Below are positions 20,052-29,153 of a stretch of DNA of 64,000 nucleotides, in pieces (position 1 is the first letter of the stretch; each line of letters opens with the position of its first letter). The stretch is from positions 1,297,653-1,361,652 of the forward strand of contig NZ_JADNYL010000001.1 in assembly GCF_017168195.1 (NCBI RefSeq), given 5' to 3'. The notes beneath the pieces were generated by a model that saw only the letters and a list, made by a program, of their open reading frames with translations, was not told the DNA's origin and made no database searches. This DNA comes from Thalassotalea sp. G2M2-11 (GTDB lineage: Bacteria; Pseudomonadota; Gammaproteobacteria; Enterobacterales; Alteromonadaceae). The position numbers and the translations under genes were made by a program.

Positions 20052-20915
20052 ATGTCTGAAAAACTACAGAAAGTACTTGCCCGTGCAGGTAAAGGATCTC
20101 GTCGAGAAATGGAGACGGTGATCAGCGCTGGCCGAGTCAGTGTTGATGGCAAAGTGGCGTACTTAGGTGATCGAGTAGAAGGCACCGAACAAATTCGCAT
20201 TGATGGTCACGCAGTGAATTTGACCAATAAAGAAGAAGATGTGTGCCGTATCTTGATGTATAACAAACCTGAAGGGGAAATGTGTACCCGCAAAGATCCC
20301 GAAGGTCGTCCTACGGTATTTGATCGCTTACCTAAGCTTGAATCTGGCCGCTGGATTGCAGTAGGGCGTTTAGACATCAATACATCGGGGATGTTGTTGT
20401 TTACCACTGATGGTGAATTAGCCAATCGACTGATGCACCCATCGCAAAAAGTTGAACGTGAATATGCCGTGCGTGTTTTTGGTGAAGTGGATGAAGCGAT
20501 GTTGCAACGTTTACGTGCTGGAGTCAAATTAGAAGACGGCATGGCACGTTTTCAAAAGGTGACTTATCGTGGCGGTGAAGGGCGCAACCATTGGTTCCAT
20601 GTGGTGTTATCCGAAGGACGAAACCGTGAAGTGAGACGACTATGGGAGTCTCAGGAAGTCCAAGTGAGCCGTTTGATCCGTGTGCGTTATGGTGATATTG
20701 AATTAAAACGTCAACTACCTTTAGGTGGCTGGATAGAGTTGCCGTTAAAAGAAGTGAATTATTATCGTAAGTTAGTCAATCTGTCACTCGAAACGAAAAG
20801 TAAAGTCAACGTGGATGAAAAAGCGATGGACAATGCTAAAAGTCGTCGTATTCGCCGTAGTGTGAAAAAGCATCAACAACGTAATCAACAGGCGACAAGA
20901 AGACGTAGAAAATAA
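20052..20915 (+). CDS. rluB: 23S rRNA pseudouridine(2605) synthase
   Basis: This RsuA-family pseudouridine synthase modifies 23S rRNA in the peptidyl-transferase region (U2605 in E. coli numbering). It has an N-terminal S4 RNA-binding domain ([22 protein letters not shown], about 2-60). The catalytic domain carries the nucleophile Asp in [17 protein letters not shown] (about residue 107). The C-terminus is very basic ([23 protein letters not shown]) and may add RNA contacts. It closes the yciV-yciO-scpAB-rluB group, whose flanking members are kept in E. coli. Confidence 0.95.
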   Translation: MSEKLQKVLARAGKGSRREMETVISAGRVSVDGKVAYLGDRVEGTEQIRIDGHAVNLTNKEEDVCRILMYNKPEGEMCTRKDPEGRPTVFDRLPKLESGRWIAVGRLDINTSGMLLFTTDGELANRLMHPSQKVEREYAVRVFGEVDEAMLQRLRAGVKLEDGMARFQKVTYRGGEGRNHWFHVVLSEGRNREVRRLWESQEVQVSRLIRVRYGDIELKRQLPLGGWIELPLKEVNYYRKLVNLSLETKSKVNVDEKAMDNAKSRRIRRSVKKHQQRNQQATRRRRK

Positions 20916-20954
20916 TGGTGACACCATTTTGCCTAGCGGATAAAAGAGGTCCCG

Positions 20955-22100
20955 TTGGAAGATTTATACATAGCAGATAACGACAGTCTACAGCGCTTGT
21001 GTCAACAATTGGCACAAGCAAAAATAATAGCAATCGATACCGAGTTTGTCCGTACTCGAACCCTTTACCCTAAGCTAGGTTTGTTGCAAGTGTGTGATGG
21101 CAAAGTTGTTGCTCTTATCGATCCCATCAGCATTGATGATCTATCGCCCTTTTGGCAGCTATTAACCAACCCTGAAGTGCAAAAGGTATTACATGCCTGC
21201 TCTGAAGACTTGGAAGTTTTTTTGACTCAGGGGAATTGCCGGCCCGTTAATTTGATTGATAGCCAAGTGATGATGTCGTTCCTTGGACATGGTTTATCGA
21301 TAGGCTATGCCGCTATGGTGAAACATTATCTTGATATTTCTTTAGATAAATCAGATTCCCGTACAGATTGGACGAAGCGACCTTTATCTCAAAGTCAGCT
21401 TGATTATGCGCGAGCCGATGTCAGTTATTTGTTTGAGTTGTTTCCTAAACTAGCGCAAGAGTTAGCAGCCACTCCTTGGCAGAAAGCCGCTGAGCAAGAA
21501 ACAGCGTCAATGATTGATAAAAAGTTTGCTCCAATTAATGCTGAACAACTTTATCGTAATGTGAAAATGAGTTGGCGTTTAACACCCAAGCAATTAAACA
21601 ACCTCAAATATTTAGCAAAGTGGCGTTATCAGCAAGCGCAAAAGCGTGATTTACCGTTAGGCTTTGTTGCTAAAGATCATACCTTGATGGGGCTGGCTCA
21701 ACATGCGCCAAAAAGCACGGCTGCCATGGCAAATATTGAAGGGGTTGAGCTGCAAGATATTCGACATAAAGGCAAAGCAATGTTGGCTGTGCTAAAACAA
21801 GCGGCTAAAGTAGATGCTGCTGATTATCCTGAAAAAATTAAGCGATTAGATGAATATCCTGGCTATAAGCAAACCTATAAAAAAATAAAAAACTTTATTG
21901 CCCAGCAGGCAAAAAAACATCAACAACAGCCAGAAAATTTAGCTTCTAAAAAGCAAATTAATCAGTTTTTAACTTGGCATTATCAACTTGATGATGAACC
22001 ATTAACCACCGATGCTATTGATATTTTATCTGGATGGCGGGCAATGCTGTTTGGTGAACAACTACTGACATTTGCCAAAGGCAATTTCTCCAATCTTTAA
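20955..22100 (+). CDS. rnd: Ribonuclease D
   Basis: This DEDD-type 3'-5' exoribonuclease acts in tRNA 3'-end maturation. It has 381 residues. Catalytic acids are in AIDTEFVRTRTL (DxE), HACSEDLEVF (D) and YARADVSYL (YxxxD). An HRDC domain follows at about 215-295. The start is a TTG at 20955, supported by GAGG 5 bases upstream and by the near-N-terminal position of the exonuclease domain. A weak start codon would keep expression modest. Confidence 0.94.
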   Translation: MEDLYIADNDSLQRLCQQLAQAKIIAIDTEFVRTRTLYPKLGLLQVCDGKVVALIDPISIDDLSPFWQLLTNPEVQKVLHACSEDLEVFLTQGNCRPVNLIDSQVMMSFLGHGLSIGYAAMVKHYLDISLDKSDSRTDWTKRPLSQSQLDYARADVSYLFELFPKLAQELAATPWQKAAEQETASMIDKKFAPINAEQLYRNVKMSWRLTPKQLNNLKYLAKWRYQQAQKRDLPLGFVAKDHTLMGLAQHAPKSTAAMANIEGVELQDIRHKGKAMLAVLKQAAKVDAADYPEKIKRLDEYPGYKQTYKKIKNFIAQQAKKHQQQPENLASKKQINQFLTWHYQLDDEPLTTDAIDILSGWRAMLFGEQLLTFAKGNFSNL

Positions 22101-22199
22101 CGAACTAAGACATGATTTTGTGTTATATCGCATGTTATATTTAAGCCTATAAACACATTAGCCCATTTTCAAAACAACAGAAGGTAGTAGGTCTCCATT

Positions 22200-22499
22200 A
22201 TGCTATGTGCCGTTTATCGCAGCCCGAAAAAAGCGCAAACGTATTTATTTATCAAAAAACGTGATGATTTTTCAGAAGTACCTGAAGCCTTAATGGCAAT
22301 GTTTGGTACACCGTCTTTAGTGACCATTATTAATTTAGCCAACAAGGATAAATTGGCGTTAGCAGATATCAACAAAGTCAAAGAAAACCTGAATGAACAA
22401 GGTTTTTACTTACAATTACCACCGCCGCAAGAAGATTTATTAAAGACGCATAAAGCACAGATGCAGCAGCAAAAGCTATCTAACGATCAGGAGCATTAA
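22200..22499 (+). CDS. ycgL: YcgL-domain protein
   Basis: This 99-residue protein of the YcgL family (MLCAVYRSPKKAQTYLFIKKRDDFSEVPEAL) has a small alpha/beta fold of unknown function, restricted mainly to gammaproteobacteria. It follows rnd, and its TAA overlaps the ATG of the transglycosylase gene by one base, so it is the first gene of a ycgL-mltB-ycgN set. AGGT precedes ATG 22200. Confidence 0.9.
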   Translation: MLCAVYRSPKKAQTYLFIKKRDDFSEVPEALMAMFGTPSLVTIINLANKDKLALADINKVKENLNEQGFYLQLPPPQEDLLKTHKAQMQQQKLSNDQEH

Positions 22500-23557
22500 T
22501 GCTATTTTTCAGTCAAGCCAAGTTTAATCACCTACTCAGGTTTGTGTTTTTCACCGTTATTGCTGTTAATGCGACTGCAGCGGATGGACAAAAAGAATTA
22601 TCTGAACAGGGCTTTGCTCAGTATGTTGCAAAGTTAAAAGCTGAAGCGGTGAAAAAGGGCTATCGAGCAGATTTTGTTGAACAAAATTTTGCTAAAGCGA
22701 CGTTTCACAAACGGGCAGTAAAATCTGATCGTAACCAGCCTGAAGTAGTAGAAACGCTCGATACTTATCTGCCCAAGCGCGTGCCTAAGTGGAAAGTGGA
22801 TCGCGCACGAGAAAAATACAAACAATATTTGCCATTACTGACCAAAATTGCTGAACAATATAAAGTACAGCCTCGCTTTATTGTTGCCCTGTGGGGGTTA
22901 GAAACCAATTTTGGCAAAATTATGGGCAACTATAATGTGGTCTCAGCGTTAACCACATTAGCTTATGAAGGGCGCCGAGAAGCGTTTTTTAAAAAGCAGT
23001 TATGGGCTGCATTTGATATTTTACAACAAGGCCATATTGGCATTGATGAGATGAAAGGCTCTTGGGCCGGTGCGATGGGGCAAAACCAGTTTATGCCAAC
23101 GTCTTTTCTCGCTTATGCGGTAGATGGTGATGGCGATGGTAAAAAAGATATTTGGGGCAATCAAGCCGATGTCTTTGCATCAATGGCAAACTATTTACGT
23201 AAAGTGGGTTGGAATGATGAGTACACTTGGGGTCGACAAGTTAAGTTGCCGGCTAACTTTGATCACTCGTTAGCGATCCCACCGCGTACAGGTAGTCGAA
23301 AAAATTGGTTAAAAGCTTGGGCTGAGCGAGAAAAGCCTTTGGCACAGTGGCAAGCCTTGGGGGTACGCAGAGCTGACGGTACGGCGTTACCTAAAGTTGA
23401 TATTAACGCTGCATTAGTGTTTCCTGATGATGAAAATGGCCGTGTGTATCTTGCTTATGATAATTATAAGTCATTGATGCATTGGAATTTATCATACTAT
23501 TTTGTCAGTTCGGTTGGACATCTTTCTGATCGTATTAAGTTTCCACCCATTCAGTAG
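22499..23557 (+). CDS. Lytic murein transglycosylase, MltB family (no PG-binding tail)
   Basis: This 352-residue SLT_2-family enzyme has a signal peptide (to about residue 27). Motifs are WGLETNFGKIMG (catalytic Glu, about residue 139) and GSWAGAMGQNQFMPTSF. It acts on periplasmic peptidoglycan, releasing anhydromuropeptides. It lacks the C-terminal peptidoglycan-binding domain of the paralogue at 4234. It is coupled to ycgL through a TAATG overlap with a CAGGAG ribosome-binding site. Confidence 0.92.
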   Translation: MLFFSQAKFNHLLRFVFFTVIAVNATAADGQKELSEQGFAQYVAKLKAEAVKKGYRADFVEQNFAKATFHKRAVKSDRNQPEVVETLDTYLPKRVPKWKVDRAREKYKQYLPLLTKIAEQYKVQPRFIVALWGLETNFGKIMGNYNVVSALTTLAYEGRREAFFKKQLWAAFDILQQGHIGIDEMKGSWAGAMGQNQFMPTSFLAYAVDGDGDGKKDIWGNQADVFASMANYLRKVGWNDEYTWGRQVKLPANFDHSLAIPPRTGSRKNWLKAWAEREKPLAQWQALGVRRADGTALPKVDINAALVFPDDENGRVYLAYDNYKSLMHWNLSYYFVSSVGHLSDRIKFPPIQ

Positions 23558-23565
23558 GCAATACT

Positions 23566-24069
23566 ATGACAACACCTTTTTGGCAAAGTAAATCATTAGA
23601 ACAGATGACACGTAGTGAATGGGAATCATTGTGTGATGGTTGTGCTAAATGTTGCCTACACAAGTTTATTGATGATGAAAATACCACGGAAGCAACGGAA
23701 TTAATGCCTACCGATCACATTAATGAAGGCGAGCAAATGAGCTACTCAAATATTGCTTGTCATTTATTAAATGATAAAACTTGTCAATGCAGTCAATATG
23801 CAAAGCGAACGCAATTGGTTCCCGATTGTGTACAACTGACGCAAGAAAACCTTGATGATGTATTTTTTATGCCGCCAAGCTGTACCTATCGTCGTTTAAA
23901 GGAAGGGCGCGGTTTACCGTCGTGGCATCCTTTATTACATAAGGGTAAAAAATCTGCGATGCACAAAGCGGGTATGTCAGTGAGAGGAAAAATTGTCAAA
24001 GATAATGAAGTTGATATTGATTTTTTTGAAGACTATATCGTGCGTTGGCCGTTAGATGATATTGATTAG
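23566..24069 (+). CDS. ycgN: YcgN-family cysteine-cluster protein (UPF0260)
   Basis: This 167-residue protein has a CDGCAKCC cluster near residue 25 and further Cys at CQC and SCTYR, matching the YcgN family of proposed Zn or Fe binders. The function is unknown. It starts 9 bases after the transglycosylase stop and probably shares its transcript. In E. coli ycgN is also near ycgL. Confidence 0.9.
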   Translation: MTTPFWQSKSLEQMTRSEWESLCDGCAKCCLHKFIDDENTTEATELMPTDHINEGEQMSYSNIACHLLNDKTCQCSQYAKRTQLVPDCVQLTQENLDDVFFMPPSCTYRRLKEGRGLPSWHPLLHKGKKSAMHKAGMSVRGKIVKDNEVDIDFFEDYIVRWPLDDID

Positions 24070-24124
24070 TTTGTTGTGCGGCTGACTATCACTGTTTTTC
24101 AGATAGCCAACCGCCACTTAGGGG

Positions 24125-24577
24125 TTAATTAACATCATACCAAATGCCATATTTATCACCTTGCCATGTTAACCAGTGATACAAGTAGGCGATGAATAAC
24201 ATAATTAACCCACCTTCTAATGCTGCTTGATTAAATAAGCCAAGCAAACAAAAACTAAAACCACTGACATGGCCGATAATTTCAATGCGCTTGGCAGATG
24301 ATCGGCTAGGACGAGTTTGTAAAAAGTTAAAAATAAACCAACACTTTAATAGTAAAGGTAAGTGCTGCCAGTTATCTGAGCTTTTATCGATCATAAATTT
24401 CTCCTGATTCAACGTTGCTATATCCACATTAAGGGCAGCGGCAATACATTTTAATGATTCCACACTGGCATTTTTACCACTTTCTATGCGCTGAATGGTT
24501 CTGACATTTAAGCCAGACATCTGTGCAAGTTGTTCCTGTGAAAGATGACGACTAATACGTAGTTGTTTGAGAATCAT
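24125..24577 (-). CDS. XRE-family regulator fused to a two-helix membrane domain
   Basis: This 150-residue protein starts with a Cro/CI-type helix-turn-helix (LRISRHLSQEQLAQMSGLNVRTIQRIESGKNAS, about 4-36). After a linker come two hydrophobic segments (about 103-120 and 122-140, FSFCLLGLFNQAALEGGLIMLFIAYLYHWL). This looks like a small membrane-tethered repressor with a 2TM-type tail. GAGG lies 8 bases before ATG 24577. It is convergent with ycgN. Its target and signal are unknown. Confidence 0.8.
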   Translation of the reverse strand: MILKQLRISRHLSQEQLAQMSGLNVRTIQRIESGKNASVESLKCIAAALNVDIATLNQEKFMIDKSSDNWQHLPLLLKCWFIFNFLQTRPSRSSAKRIEIIGHVSGFSFCLLGLFNQAALEGGLIMLFIAYLYHWLTWQGDKYGIWYDVN

Positions 24578-24721
24578 TAAATTTACCTCTGTACTTAAGA
24601 ATCACAAGTATGGCTGTATTTTACCTTTGTCGGTCACGAATTCTACACGACATTAACCCGACACCAGCGTTTTTATTGGTGTTGGTGGCTTGACCTGCAG
24701 TGTAATGGATCAGGACAAATA

Positions 24722-25040
24722 CTAGGGCGTGTTGATCTTTGTTGTTTAATTTTTGTTCGAGATAAAAGCGTTTTAAACGCGGCGTGAGCAATGACGCATA
24801 GTCATCTAAGCAAATCTCCTCACAACAAAGAGTAAAACGCTTTTAACCGAACCTATCAGGCAGCGTTTGTTGTCATTTCTACTATGTTGCCCCACATGGA
24901 TGTGGGGTAAGGTGATTTTGCAGGAGCACAAAATCTTTAGTGCTTTATCATGTGGAACAACCAAATATCAAAAGCACTGCCTTGTATAAATTTCCAACGA
25001 ACTGCAGCAAAAACAAACTTGAAAGATCAACACGCCCTAG
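24722..25040. mobile_element. 319-bp MITE-like element with 19-bp terminal inverted repeats
   Basis: The ends are perfect inverted repeats: CTAGGGCGTGTTGATCTTT at 24722-24740 and its complement at 25022-25040. The outermost CTAG could be a 4-bp target duplication, leaving 15-bp repeats that begin GGCGTGTTGATC. No coding frame is seen inside. The interior is rich in inverted repeats: TAAAAGCGTTTTA (24763-24775) with its complement (24833-24845), and a perfect 8-bp hairpin CCCCACATGGATGTGGGG (24890-24907). This is the pattern of a non-autonomous transposable element; the transposase family is not known to me. Between it and the XRE gene (24578-24721) I see only ordinary intergenic sequence. Confidence 0.8.
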
Positions 25041-25444
25041 ATTATACCATCAGGCAAGCTTTTAAAATTAGGAATGTTATCGCTTAGTTCACACCAGCTT
25101 GCTTTTGATTCTGTGTTGACGTTAGCCGCTGGATGTAAATTGATGGGGCTGTCGATAGTCGATAAGGTAACGCTTAAATACAAGTTTTTGTCGGGGGCAT
25201 AGTTCATTAATCGTGTGCCACATTTCCCGCAAAAAGCACGATAGCCACCGATAGCATTAATATGTTCGGTTAAATGATTACCTTCATCTTTTAAGTTAAG
25301 TGATTGATTATCGGCTAATGCCAAAGTGACATAATCGGCACCGTGTGCTTTTCGACAAAACTGACAATGACAGTTAAATATTTTATCTTCGATAAGTGCG
25401 ACTTGATATTCAATAGCGCCACACAGGCAACTTCCTTTTACCAT
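25037..25444 (-). CDS. GFA-domain (Mss4-like) zinc protein whose stop lies in the MITE end
   Basis: This 135-residue protein has zinc-ligand Cys in GSCLCGAIEY, NCHCQFCRKAHG and CGKCGTRLMNY, typical of the GFA family. The reaction is unknown. The TAG stop codon (25039-25037) is part of the CTAG at the tip of the mobile element, so the insertion sits exactly at the 3' end. The original C-terminus may have been slightly longer. The length is still normal for the family, so function is probably retained. Confidence 0.85.
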   Translation of the reverse strand: MVKGSCLCGAIEYQVALIEDKIFNCHCQFCRKAHGADYVTLALADNQSLNLKDEGNHLTEHINAIGGYRAFCGKCGTRLMNYAPDKNLYLSVTLSTIDSPINLHPAANVNTESKASWCELSDNIPNFKSLPDGII

Positions 25445-25619
25445 GATTTTTCTTATTTGATGTGTGATATGTAAAAGTAAACAACGCTGATTATAACAGC
25501 TTGTTTAATGGATGATTATTATTAGTTAATATTAGAAAATGCAAGCTGAGCATAGATTTTATCGGTTAAAAAACATGATGCAAAGCGATCTTTATCTATT
25601 GATATTAAGTGGCTTGGAA

Positions 25620-26945
25620 TTAATGGCTATTCTCTTTAGTTAATGGTTCGTCTGATGCTGACAACATACTATTGTTAAAAAGCTTATAAGTGACAGTTGG
25701 ATCCTTTTTCGCTTCATACATGGCCAGATCAGCATACTCGATCAACTCTGTACATGTGGTGGTGTCGTCAGGGGTAATTGATACGCCAATGCTAATTGAA
25801 ATTTCCATTTGTTTGCCTTTGATTTCCGTCGGTAGAGCAAATTCATTCTGGATTTTATGAATTATGGCGATGACATTAGCGATGTCGTTAATGTTTTTCA
25901 ATATCACTAAAAACTCATCCCCTCCTAAACGAAAAACAATGTCGCTAGAACGGGTAGAAGCGAGTAACTTTGTTGCAGTCTCTTTTAAAATTAGATCTCC
26001 AAAATCATGGCCTAAGGAATCGTTAATTGGCTTAAATGAGTTCAGATCTATAAATAAGACTGCGCTTTTATCACCATCTAGTTGAGATTGTGAAATGGCA
26101 TAATTAAGCTCTTGATTAACAGTTAAACGGTTGCGTAACCCTGTTAAACCGTCATGGTTCGCTTTGTGATCTAATATTTGCTCCCTTTCAGTGACTTTTT
26201 GACTCATCTCATAAAAAGCTGATAACAGATTGCCCATTTCGTCTCTGCCAACGATATCGCCGGCTTCAACTTTTTGTCCATGTTCGACTTTCTCAGCGCT
26301 TTTCACCAGTAATTTTAAGGGCGTAAATAAGCTGTTTTGCAAAAACAGGTAAGTAACAAATGCTAAGCAGATTAAGATAGCCAGCTCCACATAAATGAGT
26401 GTGGTAATTTTAGCTCTGTTCTCTCGATAACTGCCTTTTCTTTGTTCTAAAAGCAGGTTTTCTTTACTGGAAAATGTTGCCATATACGCGCGAATATCAT
26501 CCATTAATTGCTTGCCATGATCCTCGTTTACCAGTTGATAAGCCTGCGCTTTTTCACCTGATTCTACAGCAGAAATTGTGTGTGCTAACTCGTTAAACTT
26601 TTCGTCCATCTTTGTGGTAACTTCACTGAGTACGGCTTGTTGTTCAGGGTTGTCTTTAGTTAATTTTTTAAGTAAGGATAAGGTATTAAGTGAAGCGATA
26701 TGTCCCTGATGATATGGTTGAAGGTACGCAGTATCTTCGGTAAGTAAATAGCCGCGCTGGCCTGTTTCCGCATCTTTTAAGTGGCTGAGCAAGCTTTTAG
26801 CATTCATCAGCACATTATGGGTGTGATGTACCCATTTAAGCTTTTCTTCACCTAACTGTTCAAGCCAAAAGGTAAAAGCCACATTTAATGTTGCTGAGAT
26901 AAATAAGGTGAGCATTAATGCAGTTAATCGAAAACGGATACTCAT
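25620..26945 (-). CDS. CHASE3-HAMP-GGDEF diguanylate cyclase
   Basis: This 441-residue inner-membrane protein has a first helix at about 7-27, then a periplasmic CHASE3-type domain (contains DAETGQRGYLLT) to about 175. A second helix lies at about 182-203, then HAMP (LFTPLKLLVKSAEKVEHG) and GGDEF (about 270-430). The active site RLGGDEFLVIL lies around residue 341, and RSSD sits five residues upstream, so the inhibitory site is kept. It probably makes c-di-GMP. AGG lies 8 bases before ATG 26945. The stimulus is unknown. Confidence 0.92.
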   Translation of the reverse strand: MSIRFRLTALMLTLFISATLNVAFTFWLEQLGEEKLKWVHHTHNVLMNAKSLLSHLKDAETGQRGYLLTEDTAYLQPYHQGHIASLNTLSLLKKLTKDNPEQQAVLSEVTTKMDEKFNELAHTISAVESGEKAQAYQLVNEDHGKQLMDDIRAYMATFSSKENLLLEQRKGSYRENRAKITTLIYVELAILICLAFVTYLFLQNSLFTPLKLLVKSAEKVEHGQKVEAGDIVGRDEMGNLLSAFYEMSQKVTEREQILDHKANHDGLTGLRNRLTVNQELNYAISQSQLDGDKSAVLFIDLNSFKPINDSLGHDFGDLILKETATKLLASTRSSDIVFRLGGDEFLVILKNINDIANVIAIIHKIQNEFALPTEIKGKQMEISISIGVSITPDDTTTCTELIEYADLAMYEAKKDPTVTYKLFNNSMLSASDEPLTKENSH

Positions 26946-27070
26946 TGGTTAGCCTAGTGGTAAAATGTTTATTTCGTTAATTAACTTCTAGTATAGTTTA
27001 AACTCGCTTGATATTCATCATATTGAAAAGTATGAGTAAAATGATGTGTTTGCAATGATGAAATTATTGA

Positions 27071-27367
27071 TTAATGACCAATAGACGTAAAAACACCAAC
27101 AGATAGTTCAGCCCAAATATAGATAAATACACACAAGGTTAGTAACGCTGAGAATAATTTATTGTTTGGAAACTTGTGGCTAGCAACTATAAATAAACCG
27201 CCCATCGTTACACATAATAATGCCATTACAAGAAAATCCCATGGGCTCCATTTTACTTCACTGGAAAATTGCATCGCAGTCAGTGGTATGAGCAAAACCA
27301 AGAGAGTACCACATATCAAGTAAACTAAGTTTTGTTTGATTGGTGTGAAGGTTCTCTTTTGTATCAT
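27071..27367 (-). CDS. Small membrane protein, unknown
   Basis: This 98-residue protein has three strong hydrophobic segments (about 13-29, 39-59 and 66-92) and a short basic N-terminus. I do not recognise a family. ATG 27367 is preceded by AAAGGTGAGG, a good ribosome-binding region. It is divergent from pntA, and the shared 238-bp intergenic region holds an FNR-like palindrome. Confidence 0.7.
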   Translation of the reverse strand: MIQKRTFTPIKQNLVYLICGTLLVLLIPLTAMQFSSEVKWSPWDFLVMALLCVTMGGLFIVASHKFPNNKLFSALLTLCVFIYIWAELSVGVFTSIGH

Positions 27368-27508
27368 GTCCTCACCTTTATTTTGGCTAAGGTGTTTTAA
27401 GCGTATTTTACGATATCAAAGTATAGGAAAACTATGAACTAATCACAATTGCAGAGATGACTGTGACTTTTGAGTATTTACTTTACTTATAATGAATATT
27501 CATATTGC

Positions 27509-27524
27509 TATGATTTAAATCATA
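27509..27524. promoter_or_regulatory. FNR/CRP-like palindrome upstream of pntAB
   Basis: TATGATTTAAATCATA is a perfect 16-bp palindrome. It contains TGAT-N4-ATCA, the core of FNR-type sites (TTGAT-N4-ATCAA), and lies about 85 bases before pntA. A second 12-bp palindrome, ATGAATATTCAT, lies at 27492-27503. Binding is inferred, and AT-rich palindromes can occur by chance. Confidence 0.4.
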
Positions 27525-27605
27525 TTATTTTAGCTAACTGCTGTTTGATTATTGCGCTATAAGTGGTAAAACAATGTACACATAATAAAAAAGACAAGGT
27601 GATGT

Positions 27606-29144
27606 ATGATTATAGGAATACCTAAGGAGTCTCAACGGGGAGAAAACCGTGTTGCTACTTCGCCTAACGCAGTCAAGGCATTGCTAAAGCTTGGCTTTAG
27701 TGTGCAAATCCAAAAAGGTGCTGGGGTTAAATCAAGCTTTACTGATCAAGAATATCAGGAAGCGGGTGCTGAAATTGTTACCAAGAAAAAATGTTTAACC
27801 AGTGATATTGTTTTTAAAGTAAACGCACCTACACTTGCAGAAGCTGAACAGCTAAAAGATGGTAGCACGCTGATTAGTTTTATTGCGCCAGCACAGTCTC
27901 CTGAGTTGCTTGAATTATTAAAGAGTAAGTCTATTAATACCTTGGCGATGGAAATGGTGCCACGTATGACTCGCTCACAATCATTAGATGCCTTAAGTTC
28001 AATGGCAAATATTGCCGGTTATCGTGCCGTGATTGAAGCAACTAATGCTTTTGGCCGTTTTTTAACTGGGCAAATAACGGCTGCGGGTAATTTACCACCA
28101 GCTAAGGTGATGATCATTGGAGCAGGTGTCGCAGGCTTAGCTGCGATTGGTACAGCAGGTAGCTTAGGCGCTATTGTTCGTGCTTTTGATACCCGTCCTG
28201 AAGTAAAAGAACAAATTGAAAGTATGGGAGCTGAATTTCTCGAACTTGATTATGAAGAAGAGGATACTGGCTCGGGTGATGGTTATGCAAAAGAAATGAG
28301 CCAAGCCTTTATCGATGCTGAGATGGCGCTGTTTTTAGAGCAAGCCAAAGACGTTGATATCATTATTACCACAGCGATGATCCCGGGCAAACCTGCACCG
28401 AAATTAATCACCGAAGAAATGGTTAATGCCATGAAAACCGGTAGTGTCATTGTTGATTTAGCCGCTGGCGGTGGCGGAAACTGTGAGCTTACCGAAGCGG
28501 GTAAGGTTGTGGATGTTAACGGGGTAAAAGTGATTGGTTATACCGATCTTGTTTCTCGTTTACCTAATCAATCTTCAAGCCTGTACGCCAATAACTTAGT
28601 CAATTTGATGAAATTGTTATGCAAAGAAAAAGACGGTGAAGTTTATATTGATTTTGAGGATCAAGTTCAGCGTAATATGACGGTTGTTCATCAAGGTGAA
28701 ATTACTTTCCCACCACCACCTATTCAAGTGAGTGCAGCGCCGGTTACACAAAAGCCAGCGCAAGTGAAAACTGAAAAAGCAGAAGAGGCCACAGCCGTAA
28801 AAAGTGAAAGTAAAAAGCATATTTTCATGGCGGCAGGGGCTGCCTTGTTTGCTTGGGTGGCTAGCGTGGCGCCCGCAGATTTTCTTTCACACTTTACCGT
28901 ATTCGTTTTAGCTTGTGTCATTGGTTATAACGTGGTGTGGAATGTCAGTCATTCTCTACATACGCCGTTAATGAGTGTCACCAATGCTATTTCAGGCATT
29001 ATTGTGGTTGGTGCATTACTACAAGTTGGGCAAGATAGTTTACTTATTCAAGTGCTTGCGGGTATTGCGGTGCTCATTGCGACAATCAATATCGTTGGTG
29101 GCTTTTACGTCACTAAACGTATGTTAAAAATGTTTAGAAAATAG
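27606..29144 (+). CDS. pntA: NAD(P) transhydrogenase subunit alpha
   Basis: This subunit of the proton-translocating transhydrogenase transfers hydride between NADH and NADP+, driven by the proton gradient. It has 512 residues. The NAD-binding domain I shows [29 protein letters not shown] (about 172-200) and the mobile loop. A Pro/Ala/Lys-rich linker (about 375-402) leads to about four membrane helices at the C-terminus. AAGG lies 6 bases before ATG 27606. pntB follows after 9 bases. Confidence 0.97.
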   Translation: MIIGIPKESQRGENRVATSPNAVKALLKLGFSVQIQKGAGVKSSFTDQEYQEAGAEIVTKKKCLTSDIVFKVNAPTLAEAEQLKDGSTLISFIAPAQSPELLELLKSKSINTLAMEMVPRMTRSQSLDALSSMANIAGYRAVIEATNAFGRFLTGQITAAGNLPPAKVMIIGAGVAGLAAIGTAGSLGAIVRAFDTRPEVKEQIESMGAEFLELDYEEEDTGSGDGYAKEMSQAFIDAEMALFLEQAKDVDIIITTAMIPGKPAPKLITEEMVNAMKTGSVIVDLAAGGGGNCELTEAGKVVDVNGVKVIGYTDLVSRLPNQSSSLYANNLVNLMKLLCKEKDGEVYIDFEDQVQRNMTVVHQGEITFPPPPIQVSAAPVTQKPAQVKTEKAEEATAVKSESKKHIFMAAGAALFAWVASVAPADFLSHFTVFVLACVIGYNVVWNVSHSLHTPLMSVTNAISGIIVVGALLQVGQDSLLIQVLAGIAVLIATINIVGGFYVTKRMLKMFRK

Positions 29145-29153
29145 GGGCACGTC

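Noticed and set aside
4234..23557. The two MltB-type transglycosylases as a recent duplication.
   Set aside because: They differ in length, domain content (one lacks the peptidoglycan-binding tail) and much of their sequence, so they are old paralogues.
24078..24116. Imperfect hairpin (GCGG..CTATC / GATAG..CCGC) between ycgN and the XRE gene.
   Set aside because: Two internal mismatches and no T-run on either strand, so not called as a terminator.
7360..25444. The two GFA-domain genes as a recent duplication.
   Set aside because: Only the zinc-ligand motifs are shared; this is ordinary membership of a large family.
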